From positions 1 to 46,549 of the forward strand of contig JALJEE010002929.1 in NCBI GenBank assembly GCA_023231475.1: a DNA stretch of 46,549 nucleotides, read 5' to 3'. This DNA comes from Seison nebaliae (lineage: Eukaryota > Rotifera > Pararotatoria > Seisonacea > Seisonidae). Below are positions 34,315 to 46,054 of the stretch, piece by piece. The notes below the pieces were generated by a model. It made no database searches. It had not been told where the DNA came from and saw nothing but the letters and a program-made list of their open reading frames with translations. A program made the translations under genes and the position numbers. Positions within the stretch are counted from its first letter, which is position 1. Every line of letters begins with the position of its first letter.

Positions 34315-37300
34315 ATGAGTAACGGAGATGTATTATCATCATCATCCAATTTGTATCATACAACATCATTAAGGAAAGATAATGATTTATTGGATGATAT
34401 TGTCATTTCAGGATTTTCTGGGAGATATCCCGAATGTAATAGTGTAGATGAATTTGGAGAAGCGTTATTTGCTCATAAAGATCTGATAACTGAAGATGAT
34501 CGTCGATGGCCAGTTGGATATCATGGATTACCTCGACGACATGGTAAATTGAAGGACATTCAATATTTCGATGCTTCCTTCTTTAACGTTCATCCGAAAC
34601 AGGCTGATAATATGGATCCTCAATTGAGATTATTATTGGAAGTCGTGTATGAAACGATCGTCGATGCTGGTATTGATCCAGAGAAATTAAAAGGATCAAG
34701 AACTGGAGTTTATGTGGGTGCGAGTACATCAGATGCCGCTCAAGCATTTGCAAAAGATCCGGAAAAATTATCGAAATATGGAATGACAGGTTGTGCTCAT
34801 TGTATGTTTGCTAATCGAGTGTCATTCTTCTTTGATTTTAATGGACCAAGTTATATGATTGATACGGCATGTAGTTCTAGTATGATGGCTGTCGATCAAG
34901 CAATGATGGCACTTCGAACAGGAATTTGTGATTCGGCGATTGTTGCCGGTGTCTCATTAACATTCAAAGCACAATCATCAATACAATTCAATGGACTGAA
35001 TATGTTAAGTGAATATGGAGCGTGTCGTGCTTATGATGAATCAGGCGTTGGTTATGTTAGAAGTGAAACGATTTCAGCTATGTTACTTCAAAAGAAAAGG
35101 GATTCTATCCGATATTATGCCACAATTATTCATTCGAAAAGTAATGCTGATGGAGCGAAAGAAAACGGTATTACATTTCCTAGTGGTTCTATGCAACAGA
35201 AATTGTTGAAGGAAGTTTATGAAGAATCGGAAATTCCACCAGAAAATATCGAATATGTGGAAACGCATGGAACTGGGACGAAAGCTGGAGATCCTCAAGA
35301 ACTGGGAGCTATCGCCAATATTTTCTGTAATGAGAAGAGAAATGGTGGATTATTGATCGGATCGACTAAATCGAATATGGGACATCCCGAACCAGCTAGT
35401 GGTGTGGCTGCATTGAGCAAAGTATTGATCGCTATTCAACGGAAAGAATTACCAGCAAATCTTCATTATCAGAATCCCAATAAAGATATTCCATCATTGT
35501 TAAATGGAAAATTAGTTCCAATTGTGGAGAATAAGAAATGGGAAGGTGGATTATGTGCATTGAATTCATTCGGTTTTGGAGGTGCTAATGCACATGTTCT
35601 AATGAAAGGCAATTATAATAATGAAGAGATATGGAATTCAAATGAATTAGGAATTCGATTAATCGGTTTCGCTTCTCGAACATCTGACAATTGTAAAGAA
35701 GCACTTACTCGAATTATTAAGAATGTGAAAGATGAAAAATTCAAAAAATATCAACGACAACTTGAATATCTGATTTGTGAGACGTGTCAACAATCATTGT
35801 CATTACAACCGTTTCGATCATTCGCTTTAATGAAAAATGATGACGTCGTTTATCGATCTGTTTCCAAAGCGAAAAATCTTAAACGTCCAATTTGGTTCGT
35901 ATTCTCGGGAATGGGAACACAATACAGTGGAATGGGAAAATCGATGTTAAAAATAAAAGTATTCGCTGATACGATTAGTCGATGTGCAACGGCATTAAAT
36001 ATAGTCGATATTGATTTATATGAATTAATCAATAATTCAAATGAGAAAACATTCGATGATATTATTCATTCTTTTGTCACTATTGCTGCAATTCAAGTTG
36101 CATTGACTGATACTTTATGCGCATTAGGAATCCGTCCTGATGGAATTATTGGTCATTCAGTTGGAGAATTGGGTTGTGCGTATTCCGACAATTGTTTCAC
36201 ACCGGAAGAAACGGTTCTTTGTGCATATTGGCGTGGACGATGTATCAAAGATGCCAATTTACCTGAAGGTGGAATGGCAGCTGTTGGAATGACATGGGAA
36301 GAATGTAAAATACAATGTCCGAATGGTGTTGTACCAGCATGTCATAATGCCGCACAAACAGTTACGATTAGTGGACCGAAAAAAATGATTTCGGAATATG
36401 TTGAAGAATTAAAGAAGAAAAATGTATTCGCTAAAGAAGTGTTGAGTTCGGGAATTGCTTTCCATTCATATTATATGACTGATATCGCACCGAAATTAAG
36501 AGAAGCGACAGAAAATATTGTCAAGTCCCCATATAAGAAACGATCAGAAAAATGGATATCAACTTCGATTAATTCAGATAAATGGAAAAGTGAATTAGCA
36601 TCATCAGCTTCACCGGCATATATGGCAAATAATTTATGTTCTCCTGTTCTATTTCAAGAAGGATTAAAATTCATTCCAGAGAATGCACTCGTTATTGAAA
36701 TTGCACCACATTCTTTATTACAAGCCGTTCTCAAACGAAGTTTAGATAAATCGGTTGTCTGTTTCGGATTGATGCGACGCGATAAAGAAGATAATGAATT
36801 ATATTTCTATGAACAAATCGGAAATATTTATTCTCAAGGAATTAATATTAATTTTAATGTTTTACAAAAAACACAAGTTCAATTGCCATTAGATGCGAGA
36901 ACGCCTAATATTGCTTCTTTGGTTGGTTGGGAACATATGAGAGAATGGAAAGTGCCACATTATACTGATTTCTTGACAGGAATATCGAATGATGAAGATA
37001 ATTCTTTCAATAAGAAATTATCTTTCAATTATAACATCAATTTGGAAGAAGATAAATGGAAATTTGTTTCAGGTCATCGAATTGACGGTCGAATACTATT
37101 TCCTGCAACTGGTTATCTTTGTTTGGTATGGGATGCAGTAAGTCGTTATAACGGTTACGAATCGACGGATAAATGTCCAATTCAATTTGATGAGATTTCT
37201 ATTCTTCGTGCAACCGTTCTCACTGATAGTTCAATCACATCGACAGTTGTTGACGATGTTATTTTGACAGTGAACTTGTTAGTAGGAGAGAATCGATTTG

Positions 37301-40300
37301 AAATTTTAGAAAATGGAAATGTTGTAGTGAAAGGAGAAGTGAAAGTTGGTGAAGAACCGATATTACAAATGAGAGATGTTATCAACAATTGGAAGAAAGA
37401 AGTGAATGAGAAGAATTTACCATTATCAATGAGTGATATTTATAAAGAATTAAATCTTCGAGGATATGAATATTCAGGATTATTCAATGGAATTCATTCC
37501 ATCGATTCGAATGAGAAACATGGAAAATTGATTTGGAATGACAATTGGATCTCTTTCCTTGACACGATGTTACAATTACAAGTCATGTCGATGAGTACGT
37601 CTTTCGGTTTATATTTACCTACTCGAATCCGTTCCGTTCGTATCGATCCCATCATTCACCATCAATTATTGGAGAAGATGATGGATGTAGTTTATTTGAG
37701 TGAAATTAATTTGTGTGCAGCGGGTGGAATTGAGATTAGTGGTCTTCATGCAACTTATGCTCCGAAGAGAACATTAAAACAAATTCAACCGATTCAACCG
37801 GAAATTGAAGGAATGATTCATCTTCCATTCTTCGAACATTGTAAATGTGAAATAATCGATAAAGAAATTCTCTCAGCAAACAAAGTGGACGGTTTCAATT
37901 TGAATGAGAATGCATCGAATCAATTTAATTTATTAAAAGAAATGGAATTGAATGAAGAGAAATTTATTCGACAATTTCCTTCAGATAAATTGAATGATGA
38001 GATATCTGTATTCCATCCAACGAACAATCTGATATTCAATTTATTAAATAAATATCTCACTCATATTATGGAATTAATAGTTGATCGACTAGTTTCTGAT
38101 CAGAAATCATTAAAACTTAATTTGATGGAATATGTGGATGGAATGACGACGGATCGAGGAGATATTCTCAAAAATATTTTCCATTTATTAACTAATGAGA
38201 AAGTAGATTTATCAGATAAATCCAATTATTTAAAATTATTTCTTTTTTCAATTATCTCTTGGTTAGAGAAAGAGAATTTGATGGATATTCAATTAAATTA
38301 TACGATCGTTATTCGATCAACAACAAATGATTTTGATCTCATTTCTCAATTCATCAATTCCTTAACTCTACCATCAACAATTCAATTAAATATCATCAAT
38401 TCATCTCTTGAACAGTTAAAGAATGAGAATTTCAACGTTATTCTTTCCAATACGAAAGACAAAGATGAACGTAGAAAATTGTGCGATTTGTTATCGGATA
38501 AAACTTATTTAATTCTCTGGAATGACAATGAAATCGATATCGAACAACGACGAAGAAGTTCTCGCTTAAATAAAACCATTTCTCCCACATCCATATCTCC
38601 AATACCAACTGAATCAATTTTATATCGTTGTAAAGATAATGTATGTTGGAAATTGAATGAGAGTTTGATAGAAGTGATGAATTATGGTGATATTCTCTCT
38701 AATCTTCATATTTATCAAATGATAAATGAACGGAAAATTGAAACAATTCTTCTCAATGATCTGACACCATCAATGGTAATTATTGAAAGAATTAAAGAAT
38801 TAGTTCAATCCAAAGAATGTGATCGAATCTGGTTATTGTCAACGAATGATGATTCGGGTGTGATTGGTATGGTGAATTGTTTGAGAAAAGAATATTCATT
38901 AAGTGAAAAGTTTAATAGTAGTTCGCTTCAATCGGATGATAATTATGATAAAATTCGTTGTGCTATGTATACGGAAGAGAAGAAATTGATAGGAGAAGAT
39001 CTCACTAAATTGTTTTTGATGGATTTCCCAATTAATAAGTCGAACAAAGGAGTTTGGGGCAGTTATCGTTATATTCCATTCAAATGGTTGGATGAAATAA
39101 ATGATAATTATAAATCAGATTATGCATACGTCAATACTATTCAACGTGGTGATTTATCATCATTGAAATGGATCGAAGCACCAAAACCATCAACAAATAA
39201 AATTAATGATCTCAAAATGGATGTGGATTTGGATGAGAAATTGATGAATGTCAATGTTCATTATTCCGCACTTAATTTTCGTGATATTATGTTGGCCAGT
39301 GGCAAATTGGCACCTGACGCCATTCCCAATTTCCTCAAATATGGTGACTGTTTATTAGGAATGGAATTTTCGGGAGTAACTGAATGTGGTGAAAGAATCA
39401 TGGGATTGGTACCAGCGAAAGCATTAGCCACCAAATTGCAAGTACCTCAACATACATATTGGACAATTCCTGATAAATGGTCTTTAGCTGAAGCGTGTAC
39501 CATTCCTGTGGCATTTACGACAGCCTATTATGCATTAATTGTACGTGGACGTTTATCGAAAAATGAAAAGATTTTGATTCATTCAGGTTCTGGTGGTGTG
39601 GGACAATGTGCTATAGCAATCGCATTATCTATTGATGCTGAAGTGTTCACGACTTGTGGAAATGGAGAAAAGAAGAAATATTTATTAGATCGTTTCTCAA
39701 AATTTGGTTTAAAAGAAGATCATATTACAAATTCTCGTGATTCCGTCGAATTCGAGAGTCATATAATGAAATTGACAAATGGAAGTGGTGTAGATGTTGT
39801 ATTGAATTCGTTGGCTGGTGAGAAATTGTTCGCTTCCGTTCGACTATTAGGAATGCATGGAAGATTTTTGGAAATTGGAAAATTTGATTTGAGTCAAAAT
39901 TCTTCATTAGGAATGTCGATCTTCTTGAAGAATATCACATTTCATGGAATTTTATTAGATTCTTTATTTAATGACCAAAATAATTTAGAATGGAAATTGA
40001 TCTGTCAATTATTGAATGATGGAATCAATTCAGGTGTCGTCCAACCATTAAATTTCACAGAATTCCCACATGATCAAATAGAGAATGCTTTCCGTTATAT
40101 GGCAAAGGGAAAACATATCGGTAAAGTTCTTATAAGAATTCGAACGGATGATGGTCGAAAACGTAAATCCTTAAACGATTCTTCAATTGATCAGAACGGT
40201 GTTGAATCGCCCATCAATAAGAACGAAATGAAAAAACGGAAATATTCCACTACGAAGAATATGATTTCTGTTATATCGAAGACATGGTTCTCATCTCAAC

Positions 40301-42408
40301 ATTTATTCATTATTACTGGAGGTTTAGGTGGTTTCGGTCTGGAAATGTTACAATGGATGACAGAGAGAGGAGGACGATATTTTGTGTTGACATCTCGTTC
40401 CGGAATCAAGAATGGTTATCAGTTGAGGAAAATCAATAAATTGATGAACGTTTATAATTGTCAAATTGAAGTGGAAGCGAATGATTTATTGACGGAGGAG
40501 AAACTCGATAACTTTATGGAGAAGATACGGAGAAAATTTCCATCGATCAAAATTGGTGGTTTCTTCCATTTGGCCATGGTATTAGATGATGCTTTATTCG
40601 AGAATTTGGATGAAAAAAAATTCGAGAAAGTTATCAATGTGAAAGGGAGATCATTGGAATATATTGATCGAGCATTCACTAAAAATAATGATTTGACGAA
40701 TGAATTATTATATTTCATCATTTTCTCAAGTATCAGTTGTGGTCGAGGAAATGCTGGACAAAGTAATTATGGTATGGCTAATTCGTCGATGGAACGTATT
40801 TGTGAGAGACGAAAGAATATGAATCTTCCAGCAATGGCTATTCAATGGGGAGCGATTGGTGATGTTGGTGTTGTTATTCGATCAAGATCAGAAGCGACAA
40901 ATTCTCTACAAGTCCAAGTAGAGAATATTAATATTGGTGGAACGGCCACTCAACGATTGATGAGTTGTTTGAATACTTTAGATTATTTTTTATGTTGTGC
41001 TCGTGAACAATTGAGAGATCGGTCGATTCCTGTCGTCGTTTCCAGTTATGTTTCGGCGAAAAAAATGAAAGATTATTATTTGGAATTAAATGGAGGAAAT
41101 GAAATGAATGGAGATGAATCCGTTTCCATCGTGATGAATGTAGCGAGAATATTGGGAATTGATGATATTGATTCGATACCAGATGATCGTACAATGAATG
41201 ATATCGGTTTGGATTCATTGATGAGTGTGGAAATTAAACAGATGTTGGAACGAATTACGAAGAAAACGTTTACAAATAAACAATTACAGAATATGCAATG
41301 GATCGAATTGAAAAATATGAATGCACAAAATGATGATATAAATAATTCAAAAGATTCACCTGTCAAAACATCATCATCGACGAAATTGTTGAAAATGAAT
41401 GAACAAATTGAAAGCGAATTTCTCTTACCAACACATCGTCTTTATCCATTCAATGAAATTGACATGAAAGAAAATGAGAAGAATAATATCAATGAAGTTG
41501 TGAAAGGATTAATTATCGTTTTACATCCGATTGAAGGCTCCATCAAAATGATAACGAATTTCTGTAACAGTTTAACGAAAGAATTGAAAAATAATTATTT
41601 TATTTACGGTATTAATTGTGATCAAGAAGCGATCGATAATATGAAAACGGTGGAGACATTAGCCCAACAATATCATGAGACAATCATCAATCGATGGAAT
41701 CTCCTCCATAAATCATCAACCACCTCCAAATTACCAATAAAAGTTATCGGTTATTCTTTCGGCGCTTGTATCGCTGTCGAATTAGCATTGCAATTTGATG
41801 AACGTTATCAACATCATAATGAGATTGATATGGATATTATTCTCATTGATGGTTCTCATTCATTCGTTTCCGTTTATACGGAAGCATATCGATCAGCCGC
41901 CAAAAATGAAGAGTCTTATACTGATACAATGGCATTAGTCGCATATTCTAATCAATTACTTCAAATTCTTTTGCCATTCAAATTCCAAAATGATTTGAGA
42001 ACGAAATGTTCGAATTTGGATGAACGGATCAATTTGTGCATCGATTATTGGCTGAAGGAGAAGAAGTTCGTAAATAATTCACCAGTTGGCGATATGAAAA
42101 TGGAATCGATTTTGAGGAAATCATTTCATGCTTTCTTCAAACGCCTCCTCATTTCCGAACATTATAAACCGATGAATTTTTTCAATGATGATCGACAAAT
42201 TCTACTTATCAAATCATCGACGATGTTAGATGGGAAGACGAGCAACGATCTTGATACATCTTATGCATTGAGTGAATTATATAAGAAGAATAAGAACCAG
42301 ATTGAAATCCATACTATTAATGATTCGAATCATGAATCTCTCATGAACGAGAAGATGAAAATTGGGGAACTTATAAATTATATCGTCAATTTCATCAAAT
42401 CTAATTAG
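34315..42408 (+). CDS. FASN: Animal-type I fatty acid synthase, intronless, 2697 residues
   Basis: Cytosolic multienzyme that builds palmitate from acetyl- and malonyl-CoA with NADPH. All domains are in animal order. Ketosynthase (about 28-445): IDTACSSSM with C186, ETHGTGT with H318, SNMGHPE with H357. Malonyl/acetyl transferase: GHSVGELG with S615. Dehydratase: GHRIDGRILFP with H921, and D1083 in FLDTMLQ. A non-catalytic methyltransferase-like region lies at about 1180-1560. Enoyl reductase: FRDIMLASGKL and HSGSGGVGQ (about 1755). Ketoreductase: ITGGLGGFGLE (about 2002) with Y2152. ACP: DIGLDSLMS with S2301. Thioesterase: GYSFGAC with S2481 and NDSNHE with H2673. All key residues are present, so it should be active. 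Human FAS is 2511; the extra length is spread over the N terminus and linkers. Remarkably it has no intron, unlike most neighbours. Confidence 0.97.
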   Translation: MSNGDVLSSSSNLYHTTSLRKDNDLLDDIVISGFSGRYPECNSVDEFGEALFAHKDLITEDDRRWPVGYHGLPRRHGKLKDIQYFDASFFNVHPKQADNMDPQLRLLLEVVYETIVDAGIDPEKLKGSRTGVYVGASTSDAAQAFAKDPEKLSKYGMTGCAHCMFANRVSFFFDFNGPSYMIDTACSSSMMAVDQAMMALRTGICDSAIVAGVSLTFKAQSSIQFNGLNMLSEYGACRAYDESGVGYVRSETISAMLLQKKRDSIRYYATIIHSKSNADGAKENGITFPSGSMQQKLLKEVYEESEIPPENIEYVETHGTGTKAGDPQELGAIANIFCNEKRNGGLLIGSTKSNMGHPEPASGVAALSKVLIAIQRKELPANLHYQNPNKDIPSLLNGKLVPIVENKKWEGGLCALNSFGFGGANAHVLMKGNYNNEEIWNSNELGIRLIGFASRTSDNCKEALTRIIKNVKDEKFKKYQRQLEYLICETCQQSLSLQPFRSFALMKNDDVVYRSVSKAKNLKRPIWFVFSGMGTQYSGMGKSMLKIKVFADTISRCATALNIVDIDLYELINNSNEKTFDDIIHSFVTIAAIQVALTDTLCALGIRPDGIIGHSVGELGCAYSDNCFTPEETVLCAYWRGRCIKDANLPEGGMAAVGMTWEECKIQCPNGVVPACHNAAQTVTISGPKKMISEYVEELKKKNVFAKEVLSSGIAFHSYYMTDIAPKLREATENIVKSPYKKRSEKWISTSINSDKWKSELASSASPAYMANNLCSPVLFQEGLKFIPENALVIEIAPHSLLQAVLKRSLDKSVVCFGLMRRDKEDNELYFYEQIGNIYSQGININFNVLQKTQVQLPLDARTPNIASLVGWEHMREWKVPHYTDFLTGISNDEDNSFNKKLSFNYNINLEEDKWKFVSGHRIDGRILFPATGYLCLVWDAVSRYNGYESTDKCPIQFDEISILRATVLTDSSITSTVVDDVILTVNLLVGENRFEILENGNVVVKGEVKVGEEPILQMRDVINNWKKEVNEKNLPLSMSDIYKELNLRGYEYSGLFNGIHSIDSNEKHGKLIWNDNWISFLDTMLQLQVMSMSTSFGLYLPTRIRSVRIDPIIHHQLLEKMMDVVYLSEINLCAAGGIEISGLHATYAPKRTLKQIQPIQPEIEGMIHLPFFEHCKCEIIDKEILSANKVDGFNLNENASNQFNLLKEMELNEEKFIRQFPSDKLNDEISVFHPTNNLIFNLLNKYLTHIMELIVDRLVSDQKSLKLNLMEYVDGMTTDRGDILKNIFHLLTNEKVDLSDKSNYLKLFLFSIISWLEKENLMDIQLNYTIVIRSTTNDFDLISQFINSLTLPSTIQLNIINSSLEQLKNENFNVILSNTKDKDERRKLCDLLSDKTYLILWNDNEIDIEQRRRSSRLNKTISPTSISPIPTESILYRCKDNVCWKLNESLIEVMNYGDILSNLHIYQMINERKIETILLNDLTPSMVIIERIKELVQSKECDRIWLLSTNDDSGVIGMVNCLRKEYSLSEKFNSSSLQSDDNYDKIRCAMYTEEKKLIGEDLTKLFLMDFPINKSNKGVWGSYRYIPFKWLDEINDNYKSDYAYVNTIQRGDLSSLKWIEAPKPSTNKINDLKMDVDLDEKLMNVNVHYSALNFRDIMLASGKLAPDAIPNFLKYGDCLLGMEFSGVTECGERIMGLVPAKALATKLQVPQHTYWTIPDKWSLAEACTIPVAFTTAYYALIVRGRLSKNEKILIHSGSGGVGQCAIAIALSIDAEVFTTCGNGEKKKYLLDRFSKFGLKEDHITNSRDSVEFESHIMKLTNGSGVDVVLNSLAGEKLFASVRLLGMHGRFLEIGKFDLSQNSSLGMSIFLKNITFHGILLDSLFNDQNNLEWKLICQLLNDGINSGVVQPLNFTEFPHDQIENAFRYMAKGKHIGKVLIRIRTDDGRKRKSLNDSSIDQNGVESPINKNEMKKRKYSTTKNMISVISKTWFSSQHLFIITGGLGGFGLEMLQWMTERGGRYFVLTSRSGIKNGYQLRKINKLMNVYNCQIEVEANDLLTEEKLDNFMEKIRRKFPSIKIGGFFHLAMVLDDALFENLDEKKFEKVINVKGRSLEYIDRAFTKNNDLTNELLYFIIFSSISCGRGNAGQSNYGMANSSMERICERRKNMNLPAMAIQWGAIGDVGVVIRSRSEATNSLQVQVENINIGGTATQRLMSCLNTLDYFLCCAREQLRDRSIPVVVSSYVSAKKMKDYYLELNGGNEMNGDESVSIVMNVARILGIDDIDSIPDDRTMNDIGLDSLMSVEIKQMLERITKKTFTNKQLQNMQWIELKNMNAQNDDINNSKDSPVKTSSSTKLLKMNEQIESEFLLPTHRLYPFNEIDMKENEKNNINEVVKGLIIVLHPIEGSIKMITNFCNSLTKELKNNYFIYGINCDQEAIDNMKTVETLAQQYHETIINRWNLLHKSSTTSKLPIKVIGYSFGACIAVELALQFDERYQHHNEIDMDIILIDGSHSFVSVYTEAYRSAAKNEESYTDTMALVAYSNQLLQILLPFKFQNDLRTKCSNLDERINLCIDYWLKEKKFVNNSPVGDMKMESILRKSFHAFFKRLLISEHYKPMNFFNDDRQILLIKSSTMLDGKTSNDLDTSYALSELYKKNKNQIEIHTINDSNHESLMNEKMKIGELINYIVNFIKSN

Positions 42409-42710
42409 ACAATCAAAAGAAGAATAAACTTCATTCGTTTTCTAAATAATTCACTTGAATTATTCTCTCTAAATTTTCGTTCGTCTATTTCTAAATGATT
42501 TCCTATATATCCCATTAGTTTCTCGTTGAATAGGATTAATAGAACATTGAATAGATAGTAAGTATCTATTGTCTTTCAACAATTTTCTAATTTTGAAAGA
42601 GATTTTCTATCATTGGGAAAACAAGATCTGTTCTCGACAATTAGCATTTATTAAATTAAATTATCATTCTCTTTATTTTCATTAATTATTTCGGAAGTAA
42701 AATATTTGTT
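42409..42710. other. Gap between convergent FAS and coiled-coil gene ends
   Basis: An AATAAA lies at 42423-42428, 15 bp after the FAS stop, and is a plausible poly(A) signal. A stem-loop AATAGATA-GTAAG-TATCTATT occupies 42550-42570. No gene is seen. Confidence 0.55.
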
Positions 42711-45700
42711 TTAGATACTTTTAGTTGTTTCTGGAAGAATTTGAAATAATTCCAAATCAATCGATAAAGTACCACTCTCACTACAATTCTTTTCTATACA
42801 TAAAAATTAGATTAAAAGAAGAAAATTGAAATTTAATTTAACCTATCTCATTCTCTAAAACCACTTCAGTCATTGGATGTAAAATAAAAGTTTGACTACT
42901 TCTTTCCTCATCTTCCCAATCTTCATCGTCAGGAACGATGGAGTCTGATCTATTATTATTATTATTGCTGTTGGAAAGCAAATAATTCATTTGTGGCATA
43001 TTCTATTCAATTGAAAATTATTAAAAATTTGAATAATTTTCCAACTTTTTCAATGCCACTTTCTGTTGGTTTTGATATAGATATTTTTAGCAGATCTTCT
43101 TTGTAAAGACTATTCTCTTTCAAATCTTCAATAAATGATGATTCTTCATTGTTTCCTGAGAGAGATAAATCCTTCACAATATTATTCTGGAAAATATGTC
43201 GATCGGTTTCTAATATGACTGGTGAAATTTTCGATAATGATGATTGTTTGGAATCGATCTTTTTCTCTGATTCCGGATTAACATTCTGATAAGTTGTCTT
43301 GTTCTTTAAACTCTGATTTTCATTCACATTCTTTTTTTCCATTTTTTCATCCTTACCTACTGTATGATTCTCTTTCACCATTTTAGCTAATAACTTTTTT
43401 CGTGAATTTTTCTTTTTTTCACTTTCTTTAGTTGATGAATTAGATAAGTCGATTATTTGATTAATATTTTCATGAATTTTATTTTGGTTCTCCTTTGTAG
43501 TTGACGATGTCTTCTCAGTTTTTCCACTGTCCTCATGATATGTTTGTTTATCTTTCAGTGTTTTTGATGTTGCTCTACTTGATCTGATGTTGGAGATTGA
43601 AGAAGATTTTATTGATATTTTCTTATTGATAATTCTCCTTTGTAATACATCCGGTGGGCATCTTTTTCCAACATTAATCTTCTCAACTGATTTATCCATC
43701 GCTTCTCTATCTAATGATTCCTTTCTTTTATTGTGCAAGGACGTTCTCTGTAAACGATTAATTCTTCTATGATCCATAAACTGATTGCTTGATAATTGAC
43801 GGGATTTATGTTTCATATTTTTCGGAGGTTGCAAATAATTTACACTTTCACTCCCAGTTAGTAATTTGTTAAGATAACGTTCCTGACCGTGATTTGATGA
43901 TGATCCTTGAGAACACCGAAGGATAAAAGTGATTGTATCAAGTACTTCTTTATTAATTTTAGAAAGATTTTGTGCTCGTCTCATCGTCGGTTCTAACTTT
44001 CTCCTATCCATTCTTTTAAACTTTTCTTTCTTTACAAAATATTCAGGAATTGAGTTCGATTGATTCTTATTATCTAATGCTTTCTTCACGGCCGCCCAAC
44101 CATTACCTGACCGAGATCTACTACGATGTTTTCTCCGATAATTATTTAATTCTTTCATTTTTTTTGGTTGTTCTACTCGATTACCATTATTCTTCATATC
44201 AAGTGACTGAGTTCTCACAGGAACATTATTATTCTTGGATTTATGAGCAACCGGGAAATTGAGATTAAGAATTCGATTATTCCATTGTCGAAGTCTTGTC
44301 AAGTTGTCAGTTACCATATCTTGATATAAATTTAAATGATTTAACGATTCATCTTCATAATATGAAGTATTCAAATTCTCCAATTTCGAAGTGTCGATAA
44401 TAATCGGAAGTCCTTCATGAGGATATGATTTTAATGTTTGGAAAGTCGCTGTCTCCGCAATGTCAAGTCCTGTTCCTTTGTTGATGTTATTTAGTTTAAT
44501 ATCATTTCTCTTCTTTAAATGGACATTCCGATTGCGTAATTTCTGACATTCACTTTTTATATTCTGTTTAGCTATAATTTTTTCCTGAAGATTTATTATT
44601 TGATTTTTCAATTCTTCTACAGTCGTTGACAATTCCGTAATTTTGTCCTTCAATTCTTTATTACCTTTTTCTAATACGTCAATTTTCTTCATTTCTATTT
44701 CATCACTCAACGTTTGTTCGGATCGATTTCTCTTGTCCCATTCATTTAATCTATTAATTGTTTGTTCAATCATAGCACAATCTTTCTTAGCAGCTTCATC
44801 AATTCTAACCATTTGTTGTAAACAATTCATTTGAGTTGATAAAGTGAATTTTGAAAATTCTTTGTTTTCTGAAATCAATTTCGGTTGAGGAGGTATCGGT
44901 GGTTTCTGGATCAATTTTTTTAGTTTACTTCCTATTCCTTTACAGACAACCGGTTTTTCCACTTTATTAATCTCTATTTCATTAATGTCGACTTTTTCTA
45001 TTGTTGATGACTGTTTATTAGACATTGGTGGTAATTTCACTAATTGTTGAAATGTCATATGTTTTATATCGTCGTTAGTTTTGTTGACTTCCACCTTACC
45101 AAAATCAAAAGGCATTTCTTGAGTATTCACCTTCTTGAATTCACACCATTCTATGGGCATTTCAATTGACTTCCTTTTTGAAGTAGTGGTAAGTGTATTT
45201 TCTATTATCGTTGCATCTTCTCGACCAGTGTCTAAACGAAAACTTTCAGATCCTCCCCCTGTATTATCGAACTTCTCTTCTCGATTTTTTCCAGTCACGA
45301 GTTCATTTAATGATTTTTCATATTCTTTATCTATCGCCATTAAACAATTGTCTTTCACTTCCGATGAAATTGGAGGAGAAGAACCGAATTGTGGTTTTTC
45401 AACTTCATCAAAAATCGGATCTGTTTGTTTTTTAGGTTTCTTTTTTTTAGGTACCTTTTTGTGATTTATTTTTCCATAAGTTTTTTTAGTTTGGTTTCTC
45501 CTAACATTATTTCCTTTCACTTTCGCATTTATGTTGTTCCTAGCATCTTTCTTTTTCTGCTTTTCTTCTTGTCGACGTGTTTTCCTTTCTTGTTTAATCA
45601 GCTTTTTGTTTTTCTTCTTTAGAAACGTTTTAATAAATTGCTGAAACGCTACTTTCTCTGTTGATGAAGCGCTACTACTAGTTTTATCTTCACTACTATC

Positions 45701-46054
45701 ATCATTTTTCGGGGAATCTTTCGAACTCGAATGTTGTAATAATCGTTGAAAGAAAGTTACTTTATTTGGATCTAAGTTGTCTTCTGTATTGATATTCTCC
45801 GTATTTTCGTTATCACCCGATCCATTCTCTGTTTTCGTAAATGGGTATAGGGATCCAATGAATGATGATCGTTTCGTTTTCCCAGTGTTTGTATTGGAAC
45901 TCTCTGACTGTCCGTCACTTGGAGTACTTGTTGAAGAAATTGAAGTTGTCGATGTTTGTACTGAAGATGATGAGGTTGTTGTTAATGAAGAGGTTGATGG
46001 TGATGACTCCGAACTCTTTTCTCTTAAACTTTTCTTCTTCCGACTGAATGGCAT
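42711..46054 (-). CDS. Large disordered basic/Ser-rich protein with central coiled coil, three exons
   Basis: Exons 46054-43046, 43002-42843, 42793-42711 give 1083 residues. It begins MPFSRKKKSLREK, followed by a Ser/Thr-rich tail-like region, then a very Lys/Arg-rich segment (about 130-210) resembling nuclear or microtubule-binding basic regions. A heptad-rich coiled coil follows at about 445-515 (for example LKDKITELSTTVEELKNQII). After more basic, Ser-rich and Asn-rich sequence, the last exons add an acidic DDEDWEDEE patch and a short C-terminal end (LELFQILPETTKSI). I recognise no family. Nuclear, centrosomal or cytoskeletal scaffold are all possible. Both donors are GTT. The final two exons are inferred from frame and splice signals alone. 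Confidence 0.65.

Noticed and set aside
40928-41366. Minus-strand open frames within FAS
   Set aside because: Shadows of the ketoreductase/ACP coding sequence.
45135-45464. Plus-strand open frames opposite the coiled-coil gene
   Set aside because: Antisense shadows of a biased Lys/Ser-rich frame; no start context or domain.
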